Shown here: positions 37,819 through 45,347 of the stretch, one piece after another
Layout: the number at the start of each line of letters is the position of its first letter
Numbering within the stretch: the stretch's first letter is position 1
Origin: Sneathiella chinensis
GTDB taxonomy: Bacteria; Pseudomonadota; Alphaproteobacteria; Sneathiellales; Sneathiellaceae
Reading direction: 5' to 3'
DNA length: 64,000 nt
NCBI RefSeq assembly: GCF_012720115.1
Contig: NZ_VNWN01000007.1
Location: forward strand, 424,588-488,587
Notes under the pieces: generated by a model
What the model saw: only the letters and a program-made list of their open reading frames with translations
What the model was told of the DNA's origin: nothing
Database searches by the model: none
Position numbers and translations under genes: made by a program

Positions 37819-38029
37819 GTGACGTCCACCATTTCTAGTTTTCCAAGGACCTCACCTTCCCACGCCTTTATGACAACAAAATTTCACATAAATTACACTT
37901 CAAAACACCGCAGTCGGTCAAATAATGTTGTTATCAACAAAAACACCACATTCACCCTCCCAACACCCCGGCCCATTTACCCTTCCACACATAAAGACGT
38001 ACGCTCCGAACAAAACAGGGAGAATGACT

Positions 38030-38119
38030 ATGGAAAGCTTGAAGGGAGCGTTGCTCAAGGCAGCGATTGCGCTGGTGCCATCCTACACCGTCGCCTTCTT
38101 CACCGATAAAATGGTGTAA
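38030..38119 (+). CDS. Possible small hydrophobic protein (29 residues)
   Basis: A short reading frame with AGGGAG seven bases before its ATG; another in-frame ATG lies two codons upstream. The peptide starts MESLKGALLKAAIALVPSY and ends in FFTDKMV, an amphipathic or single-span profile. A hairpin follows directly (38125-38146). There is no family match from memory. The bases from 37819 to 38029, upstream, are AT-rich and contain nothing I recognise. Confidence 0.35.
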   Translation: MESLKGALLKAAIALVPSYTVAFFTDKMV

Positions 38120-38349
38120 GTCGTCCCCATGCTCGCAGCATCGGGGATCGTCGCAGCCGGGATCACTTTAGGGGAGACCGGGAAGACCAGTCGAAGGGTC
38201 GATGAAGACAATCACATGGACACCACCGATGACCTCAATTCACCGGGTCAGGCAGGATCAACCGTATAGCACATAAGGGGCGCGAAAGGAGTGCTGCACT
38301 CACAGGATGTTTCATGCAATCCCTGCAACATCTCAGCGCAATCGACCAA
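38120..38349. other. Non-coding stretch with hairpins upstream of tRNA-Leu
   Basis: No protein gene is supported here. Two hairpins are visible: CCCCATGCT / AGCATCGGGG (38125-38146, one bulge) and GAGTG / CACTC (38289-38301). I could not match the segment to 6S, SRP, RNase P or tmRNA. It could hold a small RNA or only leader and trailer sequence. Confidence 0.35.
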
Positions 38350-38396
38350 AAAACAAAAAGCCCCTGAAGTCAGAGACCTCAGGGGCTTTTTGTTTT
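38350..38396. terminator. Strong bidirectional terminator next to tRNA-Leu
   Basis: Perfect 18-base inverted repeat (38350-38367 and 38379-38396) with GCCCCTGA / TCAGGGGC core, 11-base loop, and A/T runs on both sides. On the minus strand it lies directly after the CCA end of tRNA-Leu; on the plus strand it could end a transcript from 38030. Confidence 0.92.
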
Positions 38397-38482
38397 GGTG
38401 CGGTCGAGAAGACTCGAACTTCCACCCGTGTTACCGGACAGCGACCTCAACGCTGCGCGTCTACCAATTCCGCCACGACCGC
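38396..38482 (-). tRNA. tRNA-Leu (GAG)
   Basis: Reads GCGGTCGTGGCGGAATTGG at the 5' end and has an encoded CCA at the 3' end; 87 bases with a long variable arm as expected for leucine. The acceptor stem GCGGTCG / CGACCGC pairs fully. The anticodon stem-loop CAGCG-TTGAGGT-CGCTG gives anticodon GAG (38446-38448), which reads CUC and CUU. The T-arm holds GTTCGAGTC. Confidence 0.96.
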
Positions 38483-38495
38483 TTGGTGAGGCAGG

Positions 38496-38524
38496 GAAAT
38501 AACAAATGTTTTCCTCACTGGCAA
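38496..38524 (-). promoter_or_regulatory. Promoter of tRNA-Leu
   Basis: On the minus strand, TTGCCA (38524-38519) and TATTTC (38501-38496) are separated by 17 bases. The -10 box ends 13 bases before the mature tRNA. Spacing fits a sigma-70-type promoter; no experimental support. Confidence 0.5.
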
Positions 38525-38596
38525 GTGGAGAATGAATTATTTTTCAAATCCGCCACTTAATTTTATTTCCCTGATATGAAAAAGACAGGAGCCGGA

Positions 38597-38845
38597 TCAG
38601 AAATCCCGCTGGTTCGGGCTGACCTTGTCGGTGATCGAAACCCCAATATTGTCATCCACCACGATGATTTCCCCAAAGGCAATGGGCTTGTTGTTGGCCA
38701 GCACCATGGCGTCGTCATCGACCCCGGTATCCAGCTCGATCACGGCGCCGCGACCCATTTTCAGGAGTTGGTGAATCGGCATCACGGCCTTGCCGAGAAC
38801 GACCGAGATTTCCACATCAACGCCCTTGATTGCCTTATCTTCCAT
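38597..38845 (-). CDS. SpoA/FliN-like domain protein
   Basis: An 82-residue protein consisting of a single SpoA (surface presentation of antigens) domain, as in the C-terminal part of flagellar switch protein FliN. It shows VDVEISVVLGKAVMPIHQLL, then GRGAVIELDTGVDDDAMVLAN and GEIIVVDDNIGVSITD. AGGG precedes the ATG with poor spacing. FliN acts in the flagellar C-ring with FliM, yet no flagellar gene is near. It could be the organism's only FliN, a diverged paralog, or a secretion C-ring component. Confidence 0.82.
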   Translation of the reverse strand: MEDKAIKGVDVEISVVLGKAVMPIHQLLKMGRGAVIELDTGVDDDAMVLANNKPIAFGEIIVVDDNIGVSITDKVSPNQRDF

Positions 38846-38976
38846 AATGCACCCTGTTCATGAACCAATTCCGCCCTACTATGATCGGGTATGGTTACCA
38901 TTCCCTTAAAATGTGACCGTTTTCCGAGATATATCCGATCCGGTTGCCCGGAAACAGAAAAATGTTATAAGGCCCT

Positions 38977-39633
38977 ATGCATACGATTGAATGGAAGATA
39001 TCGGACGAGCTTGTCCCCTATGAGCAGGCCCTTCAGGAAATGGAGGACCGGGTGGCCGCCATTCGTGCCGGCACCGCCAACGAACTTGTCTGGCTTCTGG
39101 AGCACCCACCCCTGTACACAGCGGGCACCAGCGCCGATGCGGCTGATCTGGTCCGCCCGGACCTGTTTCCCGTCCATACGGCGGGCCGCGGCGGCCAGTA
39201 TACCTATCACGGCCCCGGACAGCGGATTGCCTATGTGATGCTGGACCTGAAAAAGCGGGGTGCCGATATCCGCGCCTTTGTGCAGGATCTTGAAGACTGG
39301 GTCATTGATGTGCTGGCCCAATATCAGATCAAGGGGGAAAAGCGCGATGGCCGGGTTGGTGTCTGGGTTGCCGATGGCGCCAGGGAAGACAAGATTGCCG
39401 CCATTGGCGTGCGGGTCCGCAAATGGGTCAGCTTTCACGGTATCTCCATCAATGTGGAGCCGGATCTTGGGCATTATGCCGGGATTGTCCCTTGCGGGAT
39501 TACAGAACACGGTGTGACGTCGCTGGTGGATAAGGGTATTCCCGTTACCCTGCCGGAATTCGACATCGAACTTCGTGCCAGTTTTGAGAAAATCTTCCTG
39601 CAGAACGGCCTTAAAGGGTCGATTCTGCCGTAA
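38977..39633 (+). CDS. lipB: Octanoyl-[acyl-carrier protein]-protein octanoyltransferase
   Basis: Transfers octanoate from ACP to lipoyl domains, the first step of lipoate synthesis. 218 residues; conserved [16 protein letters not shown] near residue 70, the lysine in [12 protein letters not shown] and the acyl-cysteine in GIVPCGI. Its last 23 bases overlap the convergent acylphosphatase gene. Lipoate is needed by the branched-chain oxo-acid dehydrogenase that would feed the ivd pathway, but no such genes are in the window. Confidence 0.95.
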   Translation: MHTIEWKISDELVPYEQALQEMEDRVAAIRAGTANELVWLLEHPPLYTAGTSADAADLVRPDLFPVHTAGRGGQYTYHGPGQRIAYVMLDLKKRGADIRAFVQDLEDWVIDVLAQYQIKGEKRDGRVGVWVADGAREDKIAAIGVRVRKWVSFHGISINVEPDLGHYAGIVPCGITEHGVTSLVDKGIPVTLPEFDIELRASFEKIFLQNGLKGSILP

Positions 39634-39889
39634 AGTCCAGATAGACGGACGCCTCAACCACATCTTCGGTGGAGATGTCCGTTACCTTGGCCATGGGGGG
39701 CCCATCCTTACATTTTTCGAGCAAGGCAAGAACGGTCTGGCCATCGCCCTGAAACAGGGCCTCGACCGTTCCGTCCGTGCGATTGCGCACCCACCCCCGG
39801 ATACCATGGGTTTTGGCCTGTTCAACGGTCCACGCCCGATACCAGACACCTTGTACCTTGCCTGAGATGCGAGCGTGAACTGTTTTCAT
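39611..39889 (-). CDS. acyP: Acylphosphatase
   Basis: Hydrolyses acyl phosphates; 92 residues, the usual size. [14 protein letters not shown] contains the catalytic arginine and phosphate loop, and [18 protein letters not shown] contains the catalytic asparagine. Its 3' end overlaps the 3' end of lipB on the other strand. It follows the biotin-carrier relic and the ATP12 chaperone gene on the minus strand. Confidence 0.92.
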   Translation of the reverse strand: MKTVHARISGKVQGVWYRAWTVEQAKTHGIRGWVRNRTDGTVEALFQGDGQTVLALLEKCKDGPPMAKVTDISTEDVVEASVYLDFTAESTL

Positions 39890-39900
39890 GGGATCATGTC

Positions 39901-39986
39901 CTATTCAAATTCAAGAATGACATCATCCACAGCCAATGTATCGCCCGCCTTGGCCTTGACCGCTTGAACATTTTTCTTTTTCTCCC
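39901..39986 (-). pseudogene. Relic of a biotin carboxyl-carrier gene 3' end
   Basis: One frame reads VQAVKAKAGDTLAVDDVILEFE followed by TAG, which is the C-terminal strand region of biotin carboxyl-carrier domains such as the propionyl-CoA carboxylase alpha subunit. The preceding lysine motif and the whole enzyme are missing. The frame runs upstream only to a stop codon with no ATG; an ATG about 55 bases further upstream (near 40023) is in another frame. Best read as the remaining tail of a deleted carboxylase gene. Confidence 0.6.
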
Positions 39987-40065
39987 TTTTTCGCCTTAAA
40001 GAGTTGTTGAATTATATCTTTCATATCATCTCCCGGACATGGTCCCTGATCTGGGCCAGGTTTTG

Positions 40066-40761
40066 TCACTGTTCACAAAGGTTCAAATATTCTACGGCTG
40101 CCGCAAGGGTTTGCTTGTTATTCCTTCTTCGTTCTGCGGCTTCCGCATCTTCACCCCATTCCTCTATGGTATGGGTTTCATCCAGTTCGCTGATCTCGAA
40201 GGCCCGATCCGCATCCAGATGCCCGTCCACAACCGCCAATGTCACCACCAGCGACCCGGTCAGACTGACAATTGTGTGGATGGCGGACAGTTTCAGGTCG
40301 GATTGCTGTTCCACAACCTCCCTCATGATGGCCAGATGGTTCGGGTCCTGCTGAACATGGGCAATCCCGGTCGTGGTTTTCAGGTGAACGTCAAACCGTC
40401 CCGCCAGCCAGTCCAGTACCGGATCCCACGCTGCTGTCTGTTTACGCACCAGTTGCTGGGGATAGGCGGCCCGGTAACAAAGCAAATCCGTTCCGCCGTA
40501 GGCTGCGATCTCCTCCACCACATGGTCCCGCTGGGTCGTAACCCGGTCAATGGCCGTGGCGGCAAGTTTCATGTGGGGCATGCTTTGGGGCTGGATTTTC
40601 TCCCCTTGCGCCTCCCACTCCCCTGCAATTGTTTCAGCCAAGGCAGATGAACATACGACAAGCGGGGATTTGGCCGGTGTCTTGAGGGGACGACCATCCA
40701 GAAACACAGAATATCCGCCGTCAACGGCCCCTGCTGCGGCTGTCTTGTAAAACCTTTTCAT
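40066..40761 (-). CDS. ATP12 family chaperone protein
   Basis: F1-ATPase assembly chaperone of the ATP12 family, 231 residues. The N-terminal MKRFYKTA and FLDGRPLKTPAKSPLVV, the middle DLLCYRAAYPQQLV and ETHTIEEWGEDAEAAERR are conserved in bacterial and mitochondrial members, which bind the F1 alpha subunit. The family is largely alphaproteobacterial and mitochondrial. It follows a HAD phosphatase gene on the same strand after 100 bases. Confidence 0.92.
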   Translation of the reverse strand: MKRFYKTAAAGAVDGGYSVFLDGRPLKTPAKSPLVVCSSALAETIAGEWEAQGEKIQPQSMPHMKLAATAIDRVTTQRDHVVEEIAAYGGTDLLCYRAAYPQQLVRKQTAAWDPVLDWLAGRFDVHLKTTTGIAHVQQDPNHLAIMREVVEQQSDLKLSAIHTIVSLTGSLVVTLAVVDGHLDADRAFEISELDETHTIEEWGEDAEAAERRRNNKQTLAAAVEYLNLCEQ

Positions 40762-40861
40762 AAAATGTCTTTACCTGTTCGGTCTGTTACAATTGCATAA
40801 AGCAAACAGTCGTTTGGTTTATAGAGTTTATTTGCAGAATTGCAAGCAAAACTGCCAACAT

Positions 40862-41542
40862 TCAGCGCCCAAGCCCGGCCAACAACCCGGGCAGCGGGGC
40901 AAAGTTGTCAATCAGGTGATCCGCGCCTGAGCCAATCAGAATATCCCGGTCATGATAGCCCCATGTAATGCCGACGGCCGTACTGCCCGCATTCTTGGCC
41001 AGCATCATATCAAAACTTGTGTCCCCGATCATGAGCGTATTTTCAGGCCCAACCCCCGCCATATCCATGGCCTTCTCCAGCATCTGCGGGTGGGGCTTTC
41101 CGGGATTGTGATCCGGGGTTTGCAAGGTGATGAAGTATTTCTCAAGGCCGTGCTGCTCGATCACCGCCTTCAGGCCGCGCATGGATTTTCCGGTGGCAAC
41201 CCCCATCAGCACGCCGTCGGCCTCCAACTGCTCAAGGATTTCCCGTACTCCCTCGAACAAAGGCTCGTGATGATCGGCGGACAGTCGCTGCGCCTTGAAC
41301 GCCTGCCGGTAGCTCTCCACCAGACGGGCGAGAAGATCGAAATCCTCCTTGTCCTCCATCAGTTCATGAATGGCCTGATCCAGATTGAGGCCGATGATGG
41401 AGCGCACAGCCCGCCCCTCCGGCGGGATCAAGCCGCTTTCTTCAAACGCCCGGTCCATGCAACTGATGATATTGTACTGACTGTCGACCAGCGTTCCGTC
41501 GCAATCGAACACGACAAGTTTGAGAGGAGAGTCATTCACCAT
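40862..41542 (-). CDS. HAD family hydrolase (phosphoglycolate phosphatase-like)
   Basis: 226 residues of the HAD superfamily, subfamily I. The nucleophile D13 and acid D15 lie in VVFDCDGTLVDS, motif II in MGVATGKS, the conserved lysine in NPGKPHPQML and motif IV in MIGDTSFDMMLAKN. It resembles Gph-type phosphatases, but the substrate cannot be read. In relatives this gene commonly sits between rluC and the ATP12 gene; here leuA and an EamA gene intervene. Bases 41543-41776 upstream show no gene. Confidence 0.9.
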   Translation of the reverse strand: MVNDSPLKLVVFDCDGTLVDSQYNIISCMDRAFEESGLIPPEGRAVRSIIGLNLDQAIHELMEDKEDFDLLARLVESYRQAFKAQRLSADHHEPLFEGVREILEQLEADGVLMGVATGKSMRGLKAVIEQHGLEKYFITLQTPDHNPGKPHPQMLEKAMDMAGVGPENTLMIGDTSFDMMLAKNAGSTAVGITWGYHDRDILIGSGADHLIDNFAPLPGLLAGLGR

Positions 41543-41776
41543 TGAAACCGTTTCCCTTGTCAGGCGCCCTGTCTTCGGGAACGCCCGCTAAAAATTACTT
41601 TTCTGCCTTCAATCTTTAGACTATTCCCCCCTTGAACGCCAAACGGATTAGCGCCGCCGCCGGGGTTCCCGTGCAGAAAGCCTAGCATATTCAATCCCCA
41701 AATCCGGGAAGACCACTGCCGCCCGATCCTCTATGCTCACCGTTCTTGTTTTTATCGTCCCGCATCAGGATTACCA

Positions 41777-42727
41777 ATGACGCCCTGCCCCTCCCCCTCA
41801 ACCGGAATGTCCCTTGCAAATTGGGGCCTGCTTCTTTTCCTGTCCGTTCTTTGGGGCGGGTCCTTTTTCTTCAACGGGGTGGCCGTTCAGGAAGTTCCGG
41901 TTCTGTCCGTGGTCTTTGCCCGCGTCTTCATTGCGGCCTGCGCCCTGCTTCTGTTCCTGAAGATACGCGGCATTGCCTTCCCCCGAGACCCGGCGCTGCT
42001 GAAAGCCTTCCTGTTGATGGGGTTGATCAACAATCTGATCCCCTTTTCCTTGATCGTTGCGGGCCAAACCCAGATCGGCAGCGGTCTTGCGGCGATCCTG
42101 AATGCCACAACACCGCTTTTTGCCGCCGTGGTTGCCCATCTGGCCACCCGCGAGCCATCGGAGCGCCTGACCGGTCAGCGGATTGTCGGCATTCTGTTCG
42201 GAATTGCAGGCGTGGCGCTCATGATCGGGCCGGACATCCGGTCGGTTGGCTTTTCCGGACCGGAGGTTCTGGGACAACTGGCCATTCTGGGGGCGGCGCT
42301 TTCCTATGGGGTTGCTGTTGTCTATGGGCGTCGGTTTGGTCGGGCTGGCCTGTCGCCGCTTGTGACTGCCACCGGGCAGGTCAGCGGATCAAGCCTGCTG
42401 CTGCTCTTGCCGGTCCTGCTGCTGGACCGTCCGTGGACGTTCATCCCCTCCCTCAGCCTGCATGTGGGGCTGTCCCTTGCGGCGCTGGCCCTGTTCAGTA
42501 CCGCCTTCGCGTATATTCTCTATTTTCGGCTGATCCATAACGCGGGCGCCACCAATGCGTCGCTCGTTACCCTGCTGGTCCCGGCCAGCGCGGTCGTGCT
42601 CGGCATCCTGTTTCTGGATGAGGCCCTGACGACGCTGATGGTTCTTGGTATGGGCTGCATCGCCTTGGGTCTTCTGGTTATTGACGGCCGGATATTCCGG
42701 CATTTCGGCACAAAAAAGCCCGGCTGA
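41777..42727 (+). CDS. DMT superfamily transporter (EamA family)
   Basis: Inner-membrane metabolite exporter of 316 residues with about ten hydrophobic segments in two EamA repeats. LFLSVLWGGSFFFNGVAV opens the first repeat and LLVPASAVVLGILFLDEALTTL closes the second. The substrate is unknown; EamA proteins export amino acids and related compounds. The stop codon lies inside the loop of the terminator shared with leuA. An internal ATG at codon 11 (MSLANWG) is an alternative start. Confidence 0.9.
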   Translation: MTPCPSPSTGMSLANWGLLLFLSVLWGGSFFFNGVAVQEVPVLSVVFARVFIAACALLLFLKIRGIAFPRDPALLKAFLLMGLINNLIPFSLIVAGQTQIGSGLAAILNATTPLFAAVVAHLATREPSERLTGQRIVGILFGIAGVALMIGPDIRSVGFSGPEVLGQLAILGAALSYGVAVVYGRRFGRAGLSPLVTATGQVSGSSLLLLLPVLLLDRPWTFIPSLSLHVGLSLAALALFSTAFAYILYFRLIHNAGATNASLVTLLVPASAVVLGILFLDEALTTLMVLGMGCIALGLLVIDGRIFRHFGTKKPG

Positions 42728-42741
42728 ACACCGGGCTTTTT
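42713..42741. terminator. Bidirectional terminator between the EamA gene and leuA
   Basis: Perfect 11-base stem AAAAAGCCCGG / CCGGGCTTTTT (42713-42723, 42731-42741) with A/T runs on both sides. The EamA stop codon (42725-42727) is within the 7-base loop. Confidence 0.9.
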
Positions 42742-42758
42742 CAGGATCAAATTATAGG

Positions 42759-44429
42759 TCAGTTAGCAGCCCGGTTGACCGCGCTGGTAATGGCCCGCAA
42801 GGACGCCGTTACGATATTGGCGTGACGCCCGACACCGTAAACCGGTGTTCCGTCGGGTTTCCGCATTTCCACATAGGCGACGGCAACCGCATCGGCACCG
42901 AACCCTGTTGTATGTTCGCGGTAGTCATTGACCGACAGATCAACGCCGATGCTGGATTTAAGGGCGCTCATATAGGCATCGATGGGGCCGGTGCCGGACC
43001 CTTCAACGGTTTTCTCCTCGCCCTTGTACACCACGTTGGCGCTCAGGACACGACGCTCGGACGCATGGGTGTCCACGGTTGTCTGGTGATTGACAAAGCT
43101 GAGATCGCCCTTGGCTTCCAGATATTCCTCGGTAAAGACGTCATAGATAAAGGACGATGACAGTTCCTTGCCGGTTTCATCCGTGATTTTCTGGATCACC
43201 TTGCTGAACTCGACCTGCAACATGCGCGGCAGTTCAATGCCGTAATCCTCTTGCAGCAGATAAGCGACGCCGCCCTTGCCGGACTGGCTGTTCACACGGA
43301 TCACCGCGTCGTAGCTGCGTCCCAGATCCTGCGGATCGATCGGCAGATACGGAATTTCCCACAATTCGGCATTGGCCTGTTTCAGGGCCGCGAAGCCTTT
43401 CTTGATCGCATCCTGATGGGAGCCGGAGAAGGCCGTAAACACCAACTCACCGCCATACGGATGACGCGGGTGAACCGGCAACTGGTTACAATATTCAACG
43501 GTGCGAACCACTTCGTTGATATTGCTGAAATCCAGTTCCGGGTTGACGCCCTGGGTATACATATTCATGGCGATATTCACCACGTCCACGTTCCCGGTCC
43601 GCTCGCCGTTGCCGAACAGGGTCCCTTCCACACGGTCTGCACCGGCCATGATGCCGAACTCGGCCGCGGCAACGCCGGTGCCCCGGTCGTTATGCGGGTG
43701 CAGGGACAGGATGATGCAGTCCCGGTTCGGCAGGTTGCGGTGCATCCACTCGATCTGGTCGGCATAGATATTCGGGGTTGCCACCTCGACCGTGGCCGGC
43801 AGGTTGATGATGATCTTGTTGTCCGGGGTCGGCTTCCAGATATCCATGACAGCCCCACAAACCTCGCAGGCGTAATCCAGCTCGGTCTGGGTAAAGCTTT
43901 CCGGAGAATATTCCATCTGAATCTTGGTTTCCGGCATCTCGTCGGCCAGTTGGCGCACCAGCTTCGCGCCTTCGATGGCAATCTGCTTGATCCCTTCCCG
44001 GTCCATGTCGAACACCACCCGCCGCTGCAGGGTGGAGGTGGAGTTGTAGAGGTGAACAATCGCCTCTTTTGCGCCCTGAACGGCTTCAAAGGTCCGGCGG
44101 ATCAATTCCTCGCGGGACTGGGTCAGGACCTGGATCTTGACGCCATCGGGAATTTCGTTGTTGTCGATCAGGTAGCGAACAAAGTCGAAATCGGTCTGGG
44201 ATGCGGACGGGAAACCGACCTCGATTTCCTTGAAGCCAAGGCTGACCAGATGACGGAACATGCGCAGCTTACGCTCGTGCCCCATGGGTTCGATCAGGGC
44301 CTGGTTACCATCCCGCAAATCCACGCTGCACCAGATCGGTGCCTTCTCGATCACCTTGGAGGGCCATTGGCGATCCGGCAAGTTGATCGGTTCGAATGCC
44401 TTGTATTTTTCACCGGGAACGAAGTTCAT
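42759..44429 (-). CDS. leuA: 2-Isopropylmalate synthase
   Basis: Condenses acetyl-CoA with 2-oxoisovalerate, the first committed step of leucine synthesis. 556 residues, the long LeuA form. The N-terminal catalytic barrel has [33 protein letters not shown] with metal-binding histidines, and [14 protein letters not shown]. The C-terminal third (from about residue 430) is the LeuA dimer/regulatory domain that binds leucine. GAGGAT precedes the ATG. The leader upstream encodes a leucine-rich peptide, so expression is probably controlled by attenuation as well as feedback. Confidence 0.95.
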   Translation of the reverse strand: MNFVPGEKYKAFEPINLPDRQWPSKVIEKAPIWCSVDLRDGNQALIEPMGHERKLRMFRHLVSLGFKEIEVGFPSASQTDFDFVRYLIDNNEIPDGVKIQVLTQSREELIRRTFEAVQGAKEAIVHLYNSTSTLQRRVVFDMDREGIKQIAIEGAKLVRQLADEMPETKIQMEYSPESFTQTELDYACEVCGAVMDIWKPTPDNKIIINLPATVEVATPNIYADQIEWMHRNLPNRDCIILSLHPHNDRGTGVAAAEFGIMAGADRVEGTLFGNGERTGNVDVVNIAMNMYTQGVNPELDFSNINEVVRTVEYCNQLPVHPRHPYGGELVFTAFSGSHQDAIKKGFAALKQANAELWEIPYLPIDPQDLGRSYDAVIRVNSQSGKGGVAYLLQEDYGIELPRMLQVEFSKVIQKITDETGKELSSSFIYDVFTEEYLEAKGDLSFVNHQTTVDTHASERRVLSANVVYKGEEKTVEGSGTGPIDAYMSALKSSIGVDLSVNDYREHTTGFGADAVAVAYVEMRKPDGTPVYGVGRHANIVTASLRAITSAVNRAAN

Positions 44430-44505
44430 TACTCTATCCTCAAATTTCTAGCGGCTCTAGTTGTGCCTTGTCTCTCAGTTTTTGTGTTTTTAAGCAGCCC
44501 GGATA

Positions 44506-44538
44506 CGGTCACCAAAGCGCTACCAGCCTTGGTGACCG
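44506..44538 (-). promoter_or_regulatory. Stem-loop in the leuA leader
   Basis: On the minus strand CGGTCACCAA (44538-44529) and TTGGTGACCG (44515-44506) pair perfectly over 10 bases with a 13-base loop, about 77 bases before the leuA ATG. No T-run follows, so it is not a textbook terminator. Upstream, AGTCGAGA (44671-44664) and TCTCGACT (44552-44545) can pair at long range. Confidence 0.55.
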
Positions 44539-44697
44539 CCAATAAGTCGAGAGAGCCCCCCGGATGACCCTATCCAGTCATCCTGCCGTTTGTATCCCGT
44601 CTGTAATTTTCTGCTGTTTTTTCTGATTTCAGGCCGGTCGGCGCTGTCATATTGCATTTGAGTTCTCGACTGAATTAGGGAAAAGGACATCATCCAC

Positions 44698-44721
44698 CCC
44701 GACACTTTTCAAAGCGTCGGG
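44698..44721 (-). promoter_or_regulatory. Hairpin overlapping the end of the leader peptide
   Basis: CCCGACGCTT and AAGTGTCGGG pair over 10 bases (one G-U) around a TGAA loop that contains most of the leader stop codon. A ribosome stalled at the preceding CTA codons would leave this hairpin free or force an alternative fold, the expected logic of an attenuator. Confidence 0.6.
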
Positions 44722-44765
44722 TTGCTTAGTCGTAGTAGCCCTAGTAGTCGATCTGAATATTGCAT
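44709..44765 (-). CDS. leuL: Leucine-rich leader peptide of leuA
   Basis: An 18-residue reading frame, MQYSDRLLGLLRLSNPTL. Six of the 18 residues are leucine. Five of them use CTA, which I judge to be rare among the Leu codons of neighbouring GC-rich genes, and four are packed as CTA-CTA-GGG-CTA-CTA. It is about 280 bases upstream of leuA on the same strand. No ribosome site precedes the ATG; the -10-like box ends seven bases before it, so the mRNA may begin at the AUG. Amino-acid-specific leader peptides of this kind drive attenuation of leu operons. Confidence 0.72.
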   Translation of the reverse strand: MQYSDRLLGLLRLSNPTL

Positions 44766-44772
44766 GAAGGAA

Positions 44773-44800
44773 AATTTATCGATCCCCAACAGATAGTCAA
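44773..44800 (-). promoter_or_regulatory. Promoter of the leuA leader
   Basis: On the minus strand TTGACT (44800-44795) and TAAATT (44778-44773) are separated by 16 bases. The start point predicted from this spacing falls on or next to the leader peptide ATG at 44765. It begins 10 bases after the end of the upstream membrane-protein gene. Confidence 0.55.
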
Positions 44801-44810
44801 GGTAAAAACC

Positions 44811-45326
44811 TTATACAGACCCGGTTTTTGTGTCCGCCTGCTTTTTCCCGGTGAAAAGCGACACCAGCCCCCGTGCCCCGAAGGACAGCCACAACGCCAG
44901 AACGGCCTGAACCACCAAGGGAACCAGATCCCGGATCAGTTCCACCTGGGACGGGCCGTCATTGCCGGACGCCGCCTGTGCCACCTGCGTCAGATAGTAG
45001 GACGCATCCACCGCCACGCCGGACAGCAGGAACACCCCGACAGCCATCACGCCGACCGATTGCAGGTCATCCCGCTTCCATTCCGGCATGGGTTCATCCG
45101 ACGGGACAATCCCCTTCAGCACCAACCCCGACAGGGCGACCGGAAAGCTGATCATCAGCAACCCCACAAGGCTAAACACAAAGGCCAACAGGAAGAAATT
45201 CAAATATTCCAGCGAATTTTCCGTCACCCAGAATTCCCATTCATACATCAGGGAATAAAGCTGACTGACCAGAATGAAAACACCCGCCAACCGGATGGCG
45301 ACCGCCACCAGTGCCCGAAAGCTCAT
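44811..45326 (-). CDS. Integral membrane protein of unknown function
   Basis: A 171-residue protein with about four hydrophobic segments: near residues 5-25 (VAVAIRLAGVFILV), 43-70 (FFLLAFVFSLVGLLMI), 90-105 (VGVMAVGVFLLSG) and 130-150. I do not recognise a family. AGGAGAAG precedes the ATG. It follows rluC after 21 bases and so is probably the last gene of the degP-rarA-crcB-rluC operon. Confidence 0.72.
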   Translation of the reverse strand: MSFRALVAVAIRLAGVFILVSQLYSLMYEWEFWVTENSLEYLNFFLLAFVFSLVGLLMISFPVALSGLVLKGIVPSDEPMPEWKRDDLQSVGVMAVGVFLLSGVAVDASYYLTQVAQAASGNDGPSQVELIRDLVPLVVQAVLALWLSFGARGLVSLFTGKKQADTKTGSV

Positions 45327-45347
45327 GATCTTCTCCTCACCTAAACT

